From Chloroflexota bacterium (GTDB taxonomy: Bacteria; Chloroflexota; UBA6077; FW602-bin22; CADDYW01): 64,000 bases of DNA. The position numbers and the translations under genes are program-made. The DNA lies in assembly GCA_021324795.1 (NCBI GenBank), contig JAJPIK010000053.1, positions 62,001 to 126,000 of the forward strand, read 5' to 3'. Below the pieces are notes generated by a model, which saw only the letters and a list, made by a program, of their open reading frames with translations, was not told the DNA's origin and did no database searches. Below are positions 43,170 to 52,409 of this stretch, one piece after another; positions within the stretch are counted from its first letter, which is position 1; every line of letters begins with the position of its first letter.

Positions 43170-45284
43170 ATGAGTGCCAACGATCAGTCGCAACTCCCTC
43201 TTCTCGGAGCCAAGGATACCCCGGTTCGCGATACCCCTGCGACCGAGGACGGCCAGGAAGAAACGATCATCCGACGCTACCGCCCGATGGCCGACCACGC
43301 CGAGTGGGAAGAAGTGCATGGTCGCCATCAGGGCGATCGTTTCGTCCGAATCGTGCGCCATCCGGCCTTGGCCAAGGGTTCGCCCCAGACCGGTGTCGTG
43401 GTTGCCACGGAAAGAGATATCCGCCCGGCAGGTGGGCTATCGCTAGCCTGGTACCGTCTCTGGCGATTTATGGTTGGGCCGCCGATTCCAACCTCGCGGG
43501 CGATCCACGAACGCTTGGGGCGGATCCAGGCGTTGGCGGTGCTCTCCTCCGATGCGCTCTCGTCGGTCGCCTACGGTCCTGAAGAAATCTTTCTTCAGCT
43601 CATGGGGGCTGGCCTTGCCGCCCTGAGCTATGGGATCTGGATTGGCGTTGCCATCGCCTTGCTCATGGCGATCGTCGGCATCTCCTACCGGCAGACGATT
43701 CGTGCCTATCCTTCGGGAGGTGGCTCATACATCGTCGCCAAGGATAATCTGGGTACCCTTCCGGGCCTGACCGCCGGAGCGAGCCTGCTCGTGGACTATG
43801 TCCTGACCGTCGCGGTATCAGTCGCAGCCGGGGTCGCGGCGATTACCTCGGCATTCCCGTCCTTGCTCGATCACCGTGTCGGGCTTTGTCTCTTGTTCAT
43901 TGCAATCATCACGATCGGCAATCTGCGGGGGATTCGCGAGTCCGGTGCGATCTTCGCCGCGCCGACCTATGTCTTCATCGTAACGATGTACCTGCTGATC
44001 GCCGTGGGCATCGTCAAGTTTGCGCTGGCCGGGGGCGCCGTTCAGCCACTGCCTCACCCGCCCGTCCGAGCGATCGAAGGGTTGTCGCTTTTCTTAATCC
44101 TGCGAGCGTTCGCCTCGGGGTGTAGCGCGATGACTGGTATGGAAGCGATTTCCAATGGCGTGCCAGCCTTCAAGCCGCCCGAATCGGATAATGCTCGGGC
44201 TACTCTCACCTTGATGACCGTGATTCTGGTCACGATGTTCCTCGGCACAATGTTTCTCGCCATCGCCTACCACGCCGTACCACTGCAAGACCAAAGCGAA
44301 ACAATGGTCTCGATGCTCGCCCGCGGCATCGTCGGGACCGGTCCCTTCTACTATCTGCTTCAAGCTGGTACCGCTTTGATCCTGATCCTCGCCGCGAATA
44401 CGAGCTACGCCGATTTCCCACGCCTCGCCTCGCTTTTGGCGCGTGATAAGTTTCTGCCCAATCAGTTTACTTTCCGCGGTGATCGCTTGGCGTTCAATAC
44501 CGGCATCATCGTCCTGAGCCTGCTCTCGGCGGTACTGGTGATTGCCTACCACGGCGTCACCGATGCCCTGATTCCTCTCTATGCGATCGGCGTTTTCGTC
44601 TCGTTCACGCTTTCTCAGGCCGGGATGGTCCGCCACTGGCAGAAGCTGCATTCGCCGGGCTGGCGCACGGCTTTGACGATCAATGGCCTGGGAGCGGTGG
44701 CGACCGGAATCGTCACGCTGATCACCGCCGCGGCGAAGTTCTCCGAGGGCGCCTGGATCGTGATTCTGATTATCCCGTTCTTAATCATCAACTTCATCCT
44801 GATTCATCGGCACTACAACTCGGTAGCCTCCCAGTTGCGTGTCGACGAGGTGCCGCCAGAGCCAATTACCAGTCACGTGAAGCAGTCGATCTTGCTCTTT
44901 GTACCGATGGCGGCAGTCAATAAAGCAACCCTGCGCACGCTGGAGTATGCGTTATCGCTTGGCTTGCCGGTAACCGTCATCCACGTTGCCGAGACGGTGG
45001 AAGCGGGGCAAGAGTTCGAGAAAGAGCTACGAGCCTGGTGGCCAAGCGCACGGGTGGTCGTGATCGAATCGCCATTTCGCGCGCTGATTGGACCCCTCGT
45101 TGCCTATCTCGACTCGGTGCATGAGCGTGAACCCGAGCGAACGCTCACCGTCGTCATTCCCGAGTTTCTTCCGGCTCACTGGTGGGAGTATCCACTTCAT
45201 AACCAGACGGCACTCCGCTTGAAGGCCGCGCTCCTCTTCCGGCAGGGAATCGCGGTGGTGAGTGTTCCCTACCACTTACGTTAG
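43170..45284 (+). CDS. APC-superfamily potassium importer, KimA-like
   Basis: This 704-residue membrane protein has about 12 helices of the APC fold (SSDALSSVAYGPEEIFLQL, YRQTIRAYPSGGGSYIVAKDNLG-type segments, TGMEAISNGVPAFK) and a C-terminal soluble region from about residue 560 (KQSILLFVPMAAVN, PLVAYLDSV, VIPEFLPAHWW). This layout and these motifs match KimA (YdaO), a K+/H+ symporter. Its position beside the kdp genes supports a potassium role rather than amino-acid uptake. Residues 1-100 form a hydrophilic N-terminal extension longer than in KimA (607 residues). I found no c-di-AMP riboswitch in front of it. Confidence 0.85.
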   Translation: MSANDQSQLPLLGAKDTPVRDTPATEDGQEETIIRRYRPMADHAEWEEVHGRHQGDRFVRIVRHPALAKGSPQTGVVVATERDIRPAGGLSLAWYRLWRFMVGPPIPTSRAIHERLGRIQALAVLSSDALSSVAYGPEEIFLQLMGAGLAALSYGIWIGVAIALLMAIVGISYRQTIRAYPSGGGSYIVAKDNLGTLPGLTAGASLLVDYVLTVAVSVAAGVAAITSAFPSLLDHRVGLCLLFIAIITIGNLRGIRESGAIFAAPTYVFIVTMYLLIAVGIVKFALAGGAVQPLPHPPVRAIEGLSLFLILRAFASGCSAMTGMEAISNGVPAFKPPESDNARATLTLMTVILVTMFLGTMFLAIAYHAVPLQDQSETMVSMLARGIVGTGPFYYLLQAGTALILILAANTSYADFPRLASLLARDKFLPNQFTFRGDRLAFNTGIIVLSLLSAVLVIAYHGVTDALIPLYAIGVFVSFTLSQAGMVRHWQKLHSPGWRTALTINGLGAVATGIVTLITAAAKFSEGAWIVILIIPFLIINFILIHRHYNSVASQLRVDEVPPEPITSHVKQSILLFVPMAAVNKATLRTLEYALSLGLPVTVIHVAETVEAGQEFEKELRAWWPSARVVVIESPFRALIGPLVAYLDSVHEREPERTLTVVIPEFLPAHWWEYPLHNQTALRLKAALLFRQGIAVVSVPYHLR

Positions 45285-45828
45285 CCAGCCGTACCTTTCC
45301 TTCACAAATGGTCTCTCACAAAGGAAGCTCTCCCCTGCTCGTTGTCAAGGCAATCAGGGGGATGGTTGGCGGCGGAATCGCCGCCTTTCCGTCCAATTGG
45401 AGCTTTCGACTCCCCAGATCTGCTCCTCCAGGTCCGCCGGTTGCAGGAGGTAACGTGCGAGGGCATAGGAGAACTCATCGAATCCCATGGCTCGGTCAAT
45501 CTCGAGCTCCAGTTCCGCCTCGAACCCTGAAATGATGGGCGGCGCGGCGAGGTGAAGTCCAGCCCCTTCGAGCAGGTTGCTATCACGTGCCATGGTAGGG
45601 TCAATCGGTTTCGAACAAAAAAAACGGACGTGAGTTGGACCAGCGTTGACCTGCCACCGAAATGCCTTTCGTCTTGCCTGATCAGAGGGCTTCATCCTTG
45701 GCTCTTAACTTCTGACTACCGGTTCGACCGGTCCATCCCGTACTGAAGTTTAGCTGATCGCGCGGCATTATTTAATTAAAATTTAATCAAGATTTAGCAT
45801 TTACGCGGGCCGCGCGGAGGCGCAGTCC
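45285..45828. other. poorly coding region between the KimA-like gene and the peptide ABC operon
   Basis: Convergent genes flank this 544-base stretch. The only candidate is the 113-codon minus-strand frame listed separately. An AT-rich run near 45765-45800 (ATTTAATTAAAATTTAATC) is unusual here and may mark a former insertion or a terminator region. No repeats or RNA genes were recognised. Confidence 0.4.
45354..45695 (-). CDS. hypothetical protein, doubtful
   Basis: This 113-residue frame contains a reasonable protein-like core (GLHLAAPPIISGFEAELELE, FDEFSYALARYLL, LEEQIWGVESSNW), acidic with a basic C-terminus. The start is poorly supported, with no clear ribosome-binding site, and an internal start at MARDSNLLEG is equally possible. 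I do not recognise the family. It may be a remnant of a larger gene. Confidence 0.35.
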   Translation of the reverse strand: MKPSDQARRKAFRWQVNAGPTHVRFFCSKPIDPTMARDSNLLEGAGLHLAAPPIISGFEAELELEIDRAMGFDEFSYALARYLLQPADLEEQIWGVESSNWTERRRFRRQPSP

Positions 45829-46743
45829 TTACTCGCGGCCCCGGATGCGGCGTGGGTCAATTGCGTCCTGGAGGCCATCGGCGAAGAAGTTCATGCCGAG
45901 GACGACCAGGGTAATCGCTAGGCCGGGGAACAGGGCGTAGGTCGCCGAGCGGTAGATGTATCCTTGTGCGGAACTGAGCATGTTACCCCAGGATGGGTCC
46001 GGCGGCTGGCTGCCCAGACCGAGGAAACTGAGCGCAGCCTCGACGAGGATCGCGTCGGGCGCGGCAATCGCCATCTGGACGATCAGCGGCGCCAGGCAGT
46101 TCGGAAAAACGTGGGTCAGCATCACCTGCCAGTCCGAGCAGCCAATCGCCCGCGCCGAGACGATGAAGTCCTTTTCGACCACGGATATAGTCACCGCCCG
46201 GACCAAACGGGCGAAGACCGGGATATTCACAATCGTGATTGCCAGCGTCCCGTTGATCCAGCCCGGTCCGAGGATCGAGACGATGCCGATTGCCAGGAAG
46301 ATGGCCGGAAATGCTAGGAGTGTATCCCACACCCGCATCACGGCAAGATCGAACCAGCCCCGATAGTAGCCGCCCAGCACACCGGTCAGCGAGCCGACCA
46401 CCGCGGCGAGGAAGACGGTGAGGAGCCCGGCGAGCAGGGAAGGCCGGCTTCCGTAGATGACTCGGCTAAAGATATCTCGGCCCAATTCATCGGTCCCGAA
46501 CCAGTAGATCGCCGAGGGGGGAGCAAGCTGAGCAGCCAGGTGGTTCTCGTTCGGGTTGTAGCGCGCGAGGTATGGCGCAAAGAGAGCGACAATCAGGAGG
46601 AGGAGCAGAATGGTGAGCCCCGCTGCTCCCTTACGGGTGCGAATCAGCCGGTGGAGGACGGCGACAATCCCACTTTCTGTGACCCCGCCGAATCGCGTCC
46701 CTTCGGATCCGGCCACCGTTAGTTTCAGCGCATCGCCACTCAT
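45829..46743 (-). CDS. peptide-type ABC transporter permease, DppC/OppC family
   Basis: This 304-residue permease has an N-terminal OppC-type segment (APYLARYNPNENHLAAQLAPPS, FGTDELGRDIFSRVIYGSR), about six helices and the EAA-like loop ARAIGCSDWQVMLTHVFPN. It pairs with the DppB-type permease, whose gene overlaps it by 4 bases. The family moves dipeptides, oligopeptides, nickel or glycosides. No ATPase gene follows within the window. It is the last gene of its group. Confidence 0.93.
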   Translation of the reverse strand: MSGDALKLTVAGSEGTRFGGVTESGIVAVLHRLIRTRKGAAGLTILLLLLIVALFAPYLARYNPNENHLAAQLAPPSAIYWFGTDELGRDIFSRVIYGSRPSLLAGLLTVFLAAVVGSLTGVLGGYYRGWFDLAVMRVWDTLLAFPAIFLAIGIVSILGPGWINGTLAITIVNIPVFARLVRAVTISVVEKDFIVSARAIGCSDWQVMLTHVFPNCLAPLIVQMAIAAPDAILVEAALSFLGLGSQPPDPSWGNMLSSAQGYIYRSATYALFPGLAITLVVLGMNFFADGLQDAIDPRRIRGRE

Positions 46744-47696
46744 CGTGGCGACCTACCCGGAGAAACTCGCGGATCCAGGAAAGCGTAGGAGGCGTCGACA
46801 ACGATATTCGTCACCAGGAAGATGATGACCACGAGCATGAGCGTAGCCTGGACGACTGGATAATCGCGATTCAAGATCGAGGTGACGACCAGTCGTCCGA
46901 TGCCGGGATAGGCAAACACCGCTTCGGTGATGACTGCACCACCGAGTAAGCGTCCGAATTGAATGCCAAGAATCGTGACGACCGGAATCAGGGCGTTGCG
47001 CAGCGCGTGGCGGTAGACGACGAGCGGCTCGGCAAGACCTTTTGCCCGAGCGGTCCGGACGAAGTCGGCAGAGAGGACGTCGATCATCGAGGACCGCACG
47101 AAGCGCGAGAATACCGCGAGGTTGGACACCGCGATGGTGACGACCGGCAGCACCAGGTAGCGCAGGCTCGTCAGAAATCCTTGCCCGGGATCGCCGGCCC
47201 CCGAGGGCGGCAGCCACTTCAAGGTGACACTGAATAGGAGGATGAGCAGGATTCCCAGCCAGAAGCTGGGGATGGCTAGCCCTAACGACGCGAATGACGT
47301 GACGAGGAAGTCAGTCGGTCGATTCTGACGAAGAGCCGAAAGGATGCCCAGCGGGAAGCCGATCGTGACCGAGAGGATCAACGCGGCGAGCGCTAGTCGA
47401 AGCGTATTGGGGAATGCCTCGCGGACGAGCGCGGTGACCGGCCGATCATAGACGAGCGAGACGCCGAGGTTCAAGTGAGCGACGTCGCTCAGCCAGATCA
47501 GGTACCGGATGGGGATCGGCCGATCGAGGCCCAGGCGCACCCGCTCGGCGGCGACCTCGGCCGGCGTGGCTTCGGTGCCGAGCATCATCCGGGCTGGATC
47601 CCCCGGCGCGAGCTCGATGATCGCGAAGATCAGCACCGATGCCAGAAGCAGCGTCGGGATCAGTAATACGATGCGCTGAACGAGGAAGCGTGGCAT
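46740..47696 (-). CDS. peptide-type ABC transporter permease, DppB/OppB family
   Basis: This 318-residue permease begins RFLVQRIVLLIPTLLLASV and has ELAPGDPARMMLG, the DppB-type periplasmic loop and the EAA motif RTARAKGLAEPLVVYRHALRNALIPVV (shown as two parts). About six helices are seen. It follows the binding-protein gene by 21 bases and overlaps the DppC-type gene by 4 bases. The three genes form one transcription unit. Confidence 0.93.
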   Translation of the reverse strand: MPRFLVQRIVLLIPTLLLASVLIFAIIELAPGDPARMMLGTEATPAEVAAERVRLGLDRPIPIRYLIWLSDVAHLNLGVSLVYDRPVTALVREAFPNTLRLALAALILSVTIGFPLGILSALRQNRPTDFLVTSFASLGLAIPSFWLGILLILLFSVTLKWLPPSGAGDPGQGFLTSLRYLVLPVVTIAVSNLAVFSRFVRSSMIDVLSADFVRTARAKGLAEPLVVYRHALRNALIPVVTILGIQFGRLLGGAVITEAVFAYPGIGRLVVTSILNRDYPVVQATLMLVVIIFLVTNIVVDASYAFLDPRVSPGRSPR

Positions 47697-47717
47697 TGTC
47701 CGCCTGTACTCGATCTC

Positions 47718-49421
47718 CTATTTCGCCAACCAGGCTCGTGCCAGGAACAGGTTGCCGTTCAGATCGATATCGACGTCCTTCAGCGTACGCGTCGAAGCCC
47801 AGATGCGCGGATTCGTCGCGACCTGGATCACCGGGCAGTCGTCCACCAGGATCTGGTTCGCTTGCTGGTAGATCTGCTGGCGCTTGGCTGGATCCGCTTC
47901 GACCGCGCCCTGAGCGACGAGTTTCTCCAGATCCGCGTTCCGATAGCCGAAAATGTTCAGATTGTTGCCCCGATAGTTGGTCTGGGTCGCGAAAAAAACC
48001 GCGGGGTCGCGGGTCGTGCGGGCGTTCAACCAGGGATGCAGATAGAACCCCTTAAGATTCCCATCGCCGCCAATGTCGTAGAACTGGGCGCTTTCGACCT
48101 CCTGAACGGTCATCTTCACGCCGATTTTTGCCAGGTCTTCCTGCCAGATCAGGCAGAAGAGTTTCATCTGCGGCCAGGCGGGGGTAGGATGGATCTCGAT
48201 CTCCAGATTCGAAACGCCAGCTTGGGAAAGCAGCGACTTTGCTTTATCCAGGTCGAACGGGTGGGCCATGAGGAGCTTCTCGTCGTAGGCGATGGACGAA
48301 GGACTGTAGAAAGGCGAGGTAATCGGCTTGGACACGCCGAAGAAGGCGCTCTTGACCATCCCTTCACGATTCAGTGAATAGGAAAAGGCTTTGCGGACTT
48401 CCTTCTTGTCGAACGGCGGCTTGTGTGAGTTGACCAGCAGGTTGAAGATGCTGCCAGAGTTCTCATTCGCGACGACGCTGTAGGTTGGATCCGCCTGGAG
48501 TGGTGCGACGTCGGAGAGGCTCGAGATCAGGACGTCTTGCAGCGAGCCGGACCGGAGGTTCGGGACGAGTGTTTCGGCCTGGCCCAGCCGCTTGAACATG
48601 ATTCCATCGAGATACGGGAGGCCGGAGGCATAATAGTTGGCAAAGCGCTCGAACTTGGCGAACTGATTCGGCACCCATTGGATCATCTTGTAAGGACCAG
48701 TGCCGATCGGTAGTGTCTTCAGGAACTTGGGATCGTTCTTGTCGTCGATCCGAATCAAGAAGAAGTAGTCGAGGATGTCGGTGATGTAGGGCACTGGCTT
48801 GTCGAACACGAACTGTACGGTGTGATCAGCGACGGCTTTGACGTCGCTGATTGGCCCGAACAGGCCAGCAATCTTCTGGGCTCCGGTGTATTTACTAATC
48901 ACCGGATCCTTCAGGTAGCCATACATCGTCACGAAGTCGTTCGCGGTCACGGGCTTGCCGTCGTGCCAGGTGAGGTTCTGGCGCAGCTTCACCGTGAAGG
49001 AGTGGTTGTCGGAGGCCATCTCCCACGACTCCCCCAGGTCCGGGTTCGCTTGTCCCTTCCCGTCCTTCCAGAGCAGACGCGAAAAGACTTGATCGTACAT
49101 CTCGAAGTTGACCGCACCGAATCCCCAGGGATTGAAGTCGTTGAAGTCGCCGGCCTCGGCGTAGTTGAGCGTGCCCCCTTTGATCGGCGTGCCGCTCGAC
49201 GCCGCAGCGGAAGCGGCCGCCGTGGGAGCTGCCGCTGGCCGAGTCGCTGCCGCGGGGGCGGTCGTCGGCGCCACCGTGGGCTTTGCCGGCGCGGTGGGCG
49301 CCGCGGTTGGGCGGGCCGGCGTGGCTTGCGAGCAAGCCACCACCGCTGTCCCCGCGGTCATCACCATCGCGAGTCCCAGAAATCGCCGTTTGCTCATTCG
49401 AGCTGATTCAGGCCCTGCCAT
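47718..49421 (-). CDS. peptide-type ABC transporter solute-binding lipoprotein (SBP family 5)
   Basis: This 567-residue protein has a twin-arginine-like signal (SKRRFLGLAMVMTAG) with lipobox VVAC, an Ala/Pro/Thr linker (about 45-80), and a family-5 binding domain (LNYAEAGDFNDFNPWGFG, YDQVFSRLLWKD, FTVKLRQNLTWHDGKPVTANDF). I chose ATG 49421, with AAGGAGG 6 bases upstream. The ligand may be a small peptide or other amine. Downstream oxidoreductase and hydrolase genes upstream in the same direction suggest a carbon source that is broken down after import. Confidence 0.92.
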   Translation of the reverse strand: MAGPESARMSKRRFLGLAMVMTAGTAVVACSQATPARPTAAPTAPAKPTVAPTTAPAAATRPAAAPTAAASAAASSGTPIKGGTLNYAEAGDFNDFNPWGFGAVNFEMYDQVFSRLLWKDGKGQANPDLGESWEMASDNHSFTVKLRQNLTWHDGKPVTANDFVTMYGYLKDPVISKYTGAQKIAGLFGPISDVKAVADHTVQFVFDKPVPYITDILDYFFLIRIDDKNDPKFLKTLPIGTGPYKMIQWVPNQFAKFERFANYYASGLPYLDGIMFKRLGQAETLVPNLRSGSLQDVLISSLSDVAPLQADPTYSVVANENSGSIFNLLVNSHKPPFDKKEVRKAFSYSLNREGMVKSAFFGVSKPITSPFYSPSSIAYDEKLLMAHPFDLDKAKSLLSQAGVSNLEIEIHPTPAWPQMKLFCLIWQEDLAKIGVKMTVQEVESAQFYDIGGDGNLKGFYLHPWLNARTTRDPAVFFATQTNYRGNNLNIFGYRNADLEKLVAQGAVEADPAKRQQIYQQANQILVDDCPVIQVATNPRIWASTRTLKDVDIDLNGNLFLARAWLAK

Positions 49422-49466
49422 CGACAACCTCCTTATAAATAAGACCGGGTCGCCCTTCGCACCATG

Positions 49467-50549
49467 TCATTCCGTGCCAGACCGACCTACCTCGACGACG
49501 GTGCCGGTCCGTGCCGAGAGGTAGGCCGCGTCGAGGATCTCGAGGACACGCAACGCGTCGACGGCGGAGACGAGATTCTTGCCTTCGCCGGTGAGCGCAA
49601 ATTGAATGAAGTCGCCGACGAAGGCAAGGCCATGGGCTCCGCCATAGGCTGGCACCGTCGGCAGGGTGAACCGAAACGACTGGTGGGGCGCCGATCGCCA
49701 GTTTTCCGCCACACTCTCGAGTGTGACGAGGTGATCGCTGCCGTCTTTCTGATAGCTTAGGATTCCGTGCGAGCCACGAAGGATGACTGCCTGATCGTAG
49801 CTGGCGCCCTCGTAACCGGACTGGCCAGTCGGCAGCAGGTAGCCGGCGTAGAGGCTCGCTACCGCTCCACTGGAAAGGCGCATGCTGACGCTGGCAACGT
49901 CTTCGACGTCGATAGCTTCACCACTCAGGGTATCGATCATCGCGCTGACCCCCGTGACCTCTTCGCCAGTCAGATAGCGGAGAAGATCGAGCCAATGGCA
50001 GCCGAGCCAAGAGAGGATGCCGCCACCGGCGACATCGCGTCGAAAGAGCCAATGGCTCGGGTCGCGGAGCCGCACCTGGGTCGTCACCTGGCGCAATTCG
50101 ACCGAAGTCAGCCGTCCGAGCGCTCCTGCACTCACGAGATCGCGAATTGTTCGCATCGCCGGGTGTGCTCGCCAGAGATAGGGAACGGTGAAACAAACCC
50201 GTCCGGCTTCCAGCGCGGCCAGGACCATCCGAAACTCGTCGGCGGAGCGTGCCCCCGGCTTCTCACAGATCAGGTGTTTGCCCGCCCGCGCGGCGCGGAT
50301 GAGCACCTGGGGAACCAGGTTCGTCGGAAGCGTGACCAGGACAATCGGCACGTCCGGCCGAGAAAGGACGTCCTCCAGATTGTCATAGACTTTCTCTGCT
50401 TTCGGACATTGCCGCGCGACGCGTTCCCGCGCCTGGACATCCGGATCGTAGAGGACAATCCCCGCGACCGGATCCAGCGCGTCCAGAGTGCGCAGGTAGC
50501 CCGGAGTGTGAGGATGAGTGAGGCCGATCATACCAATCCGAACGCCCAT
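49467..50549 (-). CDS. Gfo/Idh/MocA-family oxidoreductase
   Basis: This 360-residue protein has a Rossmann fold at its start (VRIGMIGLTHPHT) and the signature LICEKPGARSADEF that contains the conserved Lys-Pro of Gfo/Idh/MocA enzymes. They oxidise or reduce sugars, inositols and related compounds with NAD(P). GGAG lies 8 bases before the ATG. It follows the FAH-family gene by 12 bases and precedes the peptide-type transporter genes by 45, so the five genes may act on one imported compound. Confidence 0.9.
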   Translation of the reverse strand: MGVRIGMIGLTHPHTPGYLRTLDALDPVAGIVLYDPDVQARERVARQCPKAEKVYDNLEDVLSRPDVPIVLVTLPTNLVPQVLIRAARAGKHLICEKPGARSADEFRMVLAALEAGRVCFTVPYLWRAHPAMRTIRDLVSAGALGRLTSVELRQVTTQVRLRDPSHWLFRRDVAGGGILSWLGCHWLDLLRYLTGEEVTGVSAMIDTLSGEAIDVEDVASVSMRLSSGAVASLYAGYLLPTGQSGYEGASYDQAVILRGSHGILSYQKDGSDHLVTLESVAENWRSAPHQSFRFTLPTVPAYGGAHGLAFVGDFIQFALTGEGKNLVSAVDALRVLEILDAAYLSARTGTVVEVGRSGTE

Positions 50550-50561
50550 ACCGCTGCTCCT

Positions 50562-51515
50562 TCACGAACCGATGGCGGTATCGGCCGGGGCAACAACGGT
50601 ATTACGGAGCACGCCAAGGCCGGCTACTTCAACCTCGACCACATCGCCTTCCCGGAGAAAGGTACCGGACGCCGAGCCGACCCCGGAGGGAGTGCCGGTC
50701 GCGATCAGATCACCGGGCTCGAGGGTCAGGAAGCGGCTGATCCAGGCAATCGTTTCAGCGACGCTAAAGATCATGTCAGCCGTCGTCGCATTCTGACGCA
50801 CGGCGCCGTTGACGCGGGTCTGAATCGCGAGTGCCTGCGGATCCTGGACTTCGTCGATCACGAGGAATGGTCCGAGCGGCCCAAAGGTGTCGAACCATTT
50901 GCCGTTCAACCAGTCGAACCAACTGGTCCGCGCCGTTGGCTCGCGCGGCGTATCGATGGTGAGTCGCCGGCCGGAAACGTCGTTGAAGTTGGCGTACCCC
51001 GCAACGTAGTCGAGCGCCCGCTCTGGCGCGACGTTTCTGGCAAGCCGACCGATGATCACCGCCAATTCTCCCTCGTAATCCACTGCCAGACAGATCGGTC
51101 CAGGCAGGCGAATCGGCGCATCGGGCCCGACAATAGTCGTAACCGGCTTGACGAAAACCTCTGGCGTGTGGTTTGCCCTGGGTGGTGCGTCGTGACCGGA
51201 CTCGCGCCAGTGCTCGGCGTAGTTCCCCGCCAGACAGAGGATTTTCGGCGGGCGGGGAACCGGTGCCCGCAGATGGATCCGATCGGGGGCGAGCAGATGA
51301 GTGGGGTCTCGGCGGTCCCGTGCCCATGCTACCAGTTCCAGTACCTGGACTCGTGTTGCCGCGCCACCCTTTAGGAAGGCCAGCACGTCGGCCAGCGTTT
51401 CGAGGCCGCCCTTACCGCTCGCCCGCGCGACCGCTGCCAGGTCGACGATGCCCTCGTTGGTCAAAGCACCCAGACGCTCAGCGCCCTTGGCCACGGTGAA
51501 AGTAACAATCTTCAT
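50562..51515 (-). CDS. fumarylacetoacetate hydrolase (FAH) family protein
   Basis: This 317-residue protein has the FAH core: KILCLAGNYAEHW, the metal-ligand motifs VDYEGELAVIIG and FNDVSGR, and the C-terminal GDLIATGTPSGVGSA. Members cleave C-C bonds of acylpyruvates or decarboxylate, hydrate or dehydrate 2-keto acids with Mg2+. Its ATG shares one base with the stop of the upstream GntR-family gene. Likely substrate is a 2-keto-3-deoxy acid, in keeping with the Gfo/Idh/MocA neighbour; this is inference. Confidence 0.9.
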   Translation of the reverse strand: MKIVTFTVAKGAERLGALTNEGIVDLAAVARASGKGGLETLADVLAFLKGGAATRVQVLELVAWARDRRDPTHLLAPDRIHLRAPVPRPPKILCLAGNYAEHWRESGHDAPPRANHTPEVFVKPVTTIVGPDAPIRLPGPICLAVDYEGELAVIIGRLARNVAPERALDYVAGYANFNDVSGRRLTIDTPREPTARTSWFDWLNGKWFDTFGPLGPFLVIDEVQDPQALAIQTRVNGAVRQNATTADMIFSVAETIAWISRFLTLEPGDLIATGTPSGVGSASGTFLREGDVVEVEVAGLGVLRNTVVAPADTAIGS

Positions 51516-52225
51516 TATTGTTCCTCCCTGCCTTCCCGGGGATCAGATCTTTCGCGTGAGCTTTTCTCGAGCATGTATGCCGTGGCTTTCTTGACGTGAG
51601 ATTCTGCTACCCGCTGGGCTCGGTCGGGATCTCCGGAGGCGATCGCGTCGATCACCTCCTGATGGCGTGCGACGAAGTCTTCGACTCTGGGTAGACTGAT
51701 CGGGTCGGGACGCAGTCCAGGGACGAGCTTCCAGGTCATGGGAGTAAGAATCTGCCAGACCCGCCTGAGGAGGTCGTGGTGAGCGCTGCTGACGAGTACG
51801 TCGTGGAACTCGGCGTTCTTTTCTTCCATGGCGAGCCACTCGCCCCGCCGTCCGGCCTCCGCCCCTTCTGCGACGATGCGGCGAAGTCGCTCAATCTCCT
51901 CGGGACGAATCCTCTGACAAGCCTCACGGGCTGCAAATCCCTCGATAACCACCCGGAGGCTGGCGACCTCCTCTAAGCTCTTCTGAGAAGGCTTGGGGAC
52001 AAAAACCCCGCGGCGAGGAATGTGCTCGAGGACACCATCTTTGATCAGACGGGTGAATGCCTCTCGCACCGGCGTGCGGCTGATGCCGAGCCGGCGGGCG
52101 ATCTCGGCCTCGTTGAGGCGATCACCGGGCTGAACCTGACCACTCCCGATTAGGCCGATCACATACTCCTCGACGTCACGGTGCAGGGCACGATTCAAGG
52201 TCAGGTCAGGAATCGGAACGGCCAA
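51515..52225 (-). CDS. GntR-family regulator, FadR/FCD subfamily
   Basis: This 236-residue regulator has an N-terminal winged helix (GDRLNEAEIARRLGISRTPVREAFTRLIKDGVLE in overlapping segments) and an all-helical FCD ligand domain from about residue 90 (FAAREACQRIRPEEIERL, EFHDVLVSSAHHDLLRRVW). It starts with TTG at 52225 after AGGAGA with 8-base spacing. It is the first gene of the operon and likely senses a carboxylic acid from the pathway encoded downstream. It is divergent from metF. Confidence 0.92.
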   Translation of the reverse strand: MAVPIPDLTLNRALHRDVEEYVIGLIGSGQVQPGDRLNEAEIARRLGISRTPVREAFTRLIKDGVLEHIPRRGVFVPKPSQKSLEEVASLRVVIEGFAAREACQRIRPEEIERLRRIVAEGAEAGRRGEWLAMEEKNAEFHDVLVSSAHHDLLRRVWQILTPMTWKLVPGLRPDPISLPRVEDFVARHQEVIDAIASGDPDRAQRVAESHVKKATAYMLEKSSRERSDPREGREEQ

Positions 52226-52409
52226 GGTTGGTTCTCCTCATACAGTCGACAGTTCTACGATCACCATTCAACACCAACCACGCAGAAATGTCAATAAAGA
52301 AAGAAACGATAAAGAAACAATAGAGAAAAAAATGAGCCTGATCCTGATCTCGCAAATCTTCGGGTGACACCGTAGCCGCTGCACGTCTGGAGTGCTATAG
52401 TATGGGGCC

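Noticed and set aside
49767-51374. A 535-codon plus-strand frame opposite the Gfo/Idh/MocA and FAH genes
   Set aside because: It spans two real genes and the gap between them and has low-complexity Arg/Asp/Gly composition; a reverse-strand shadow.
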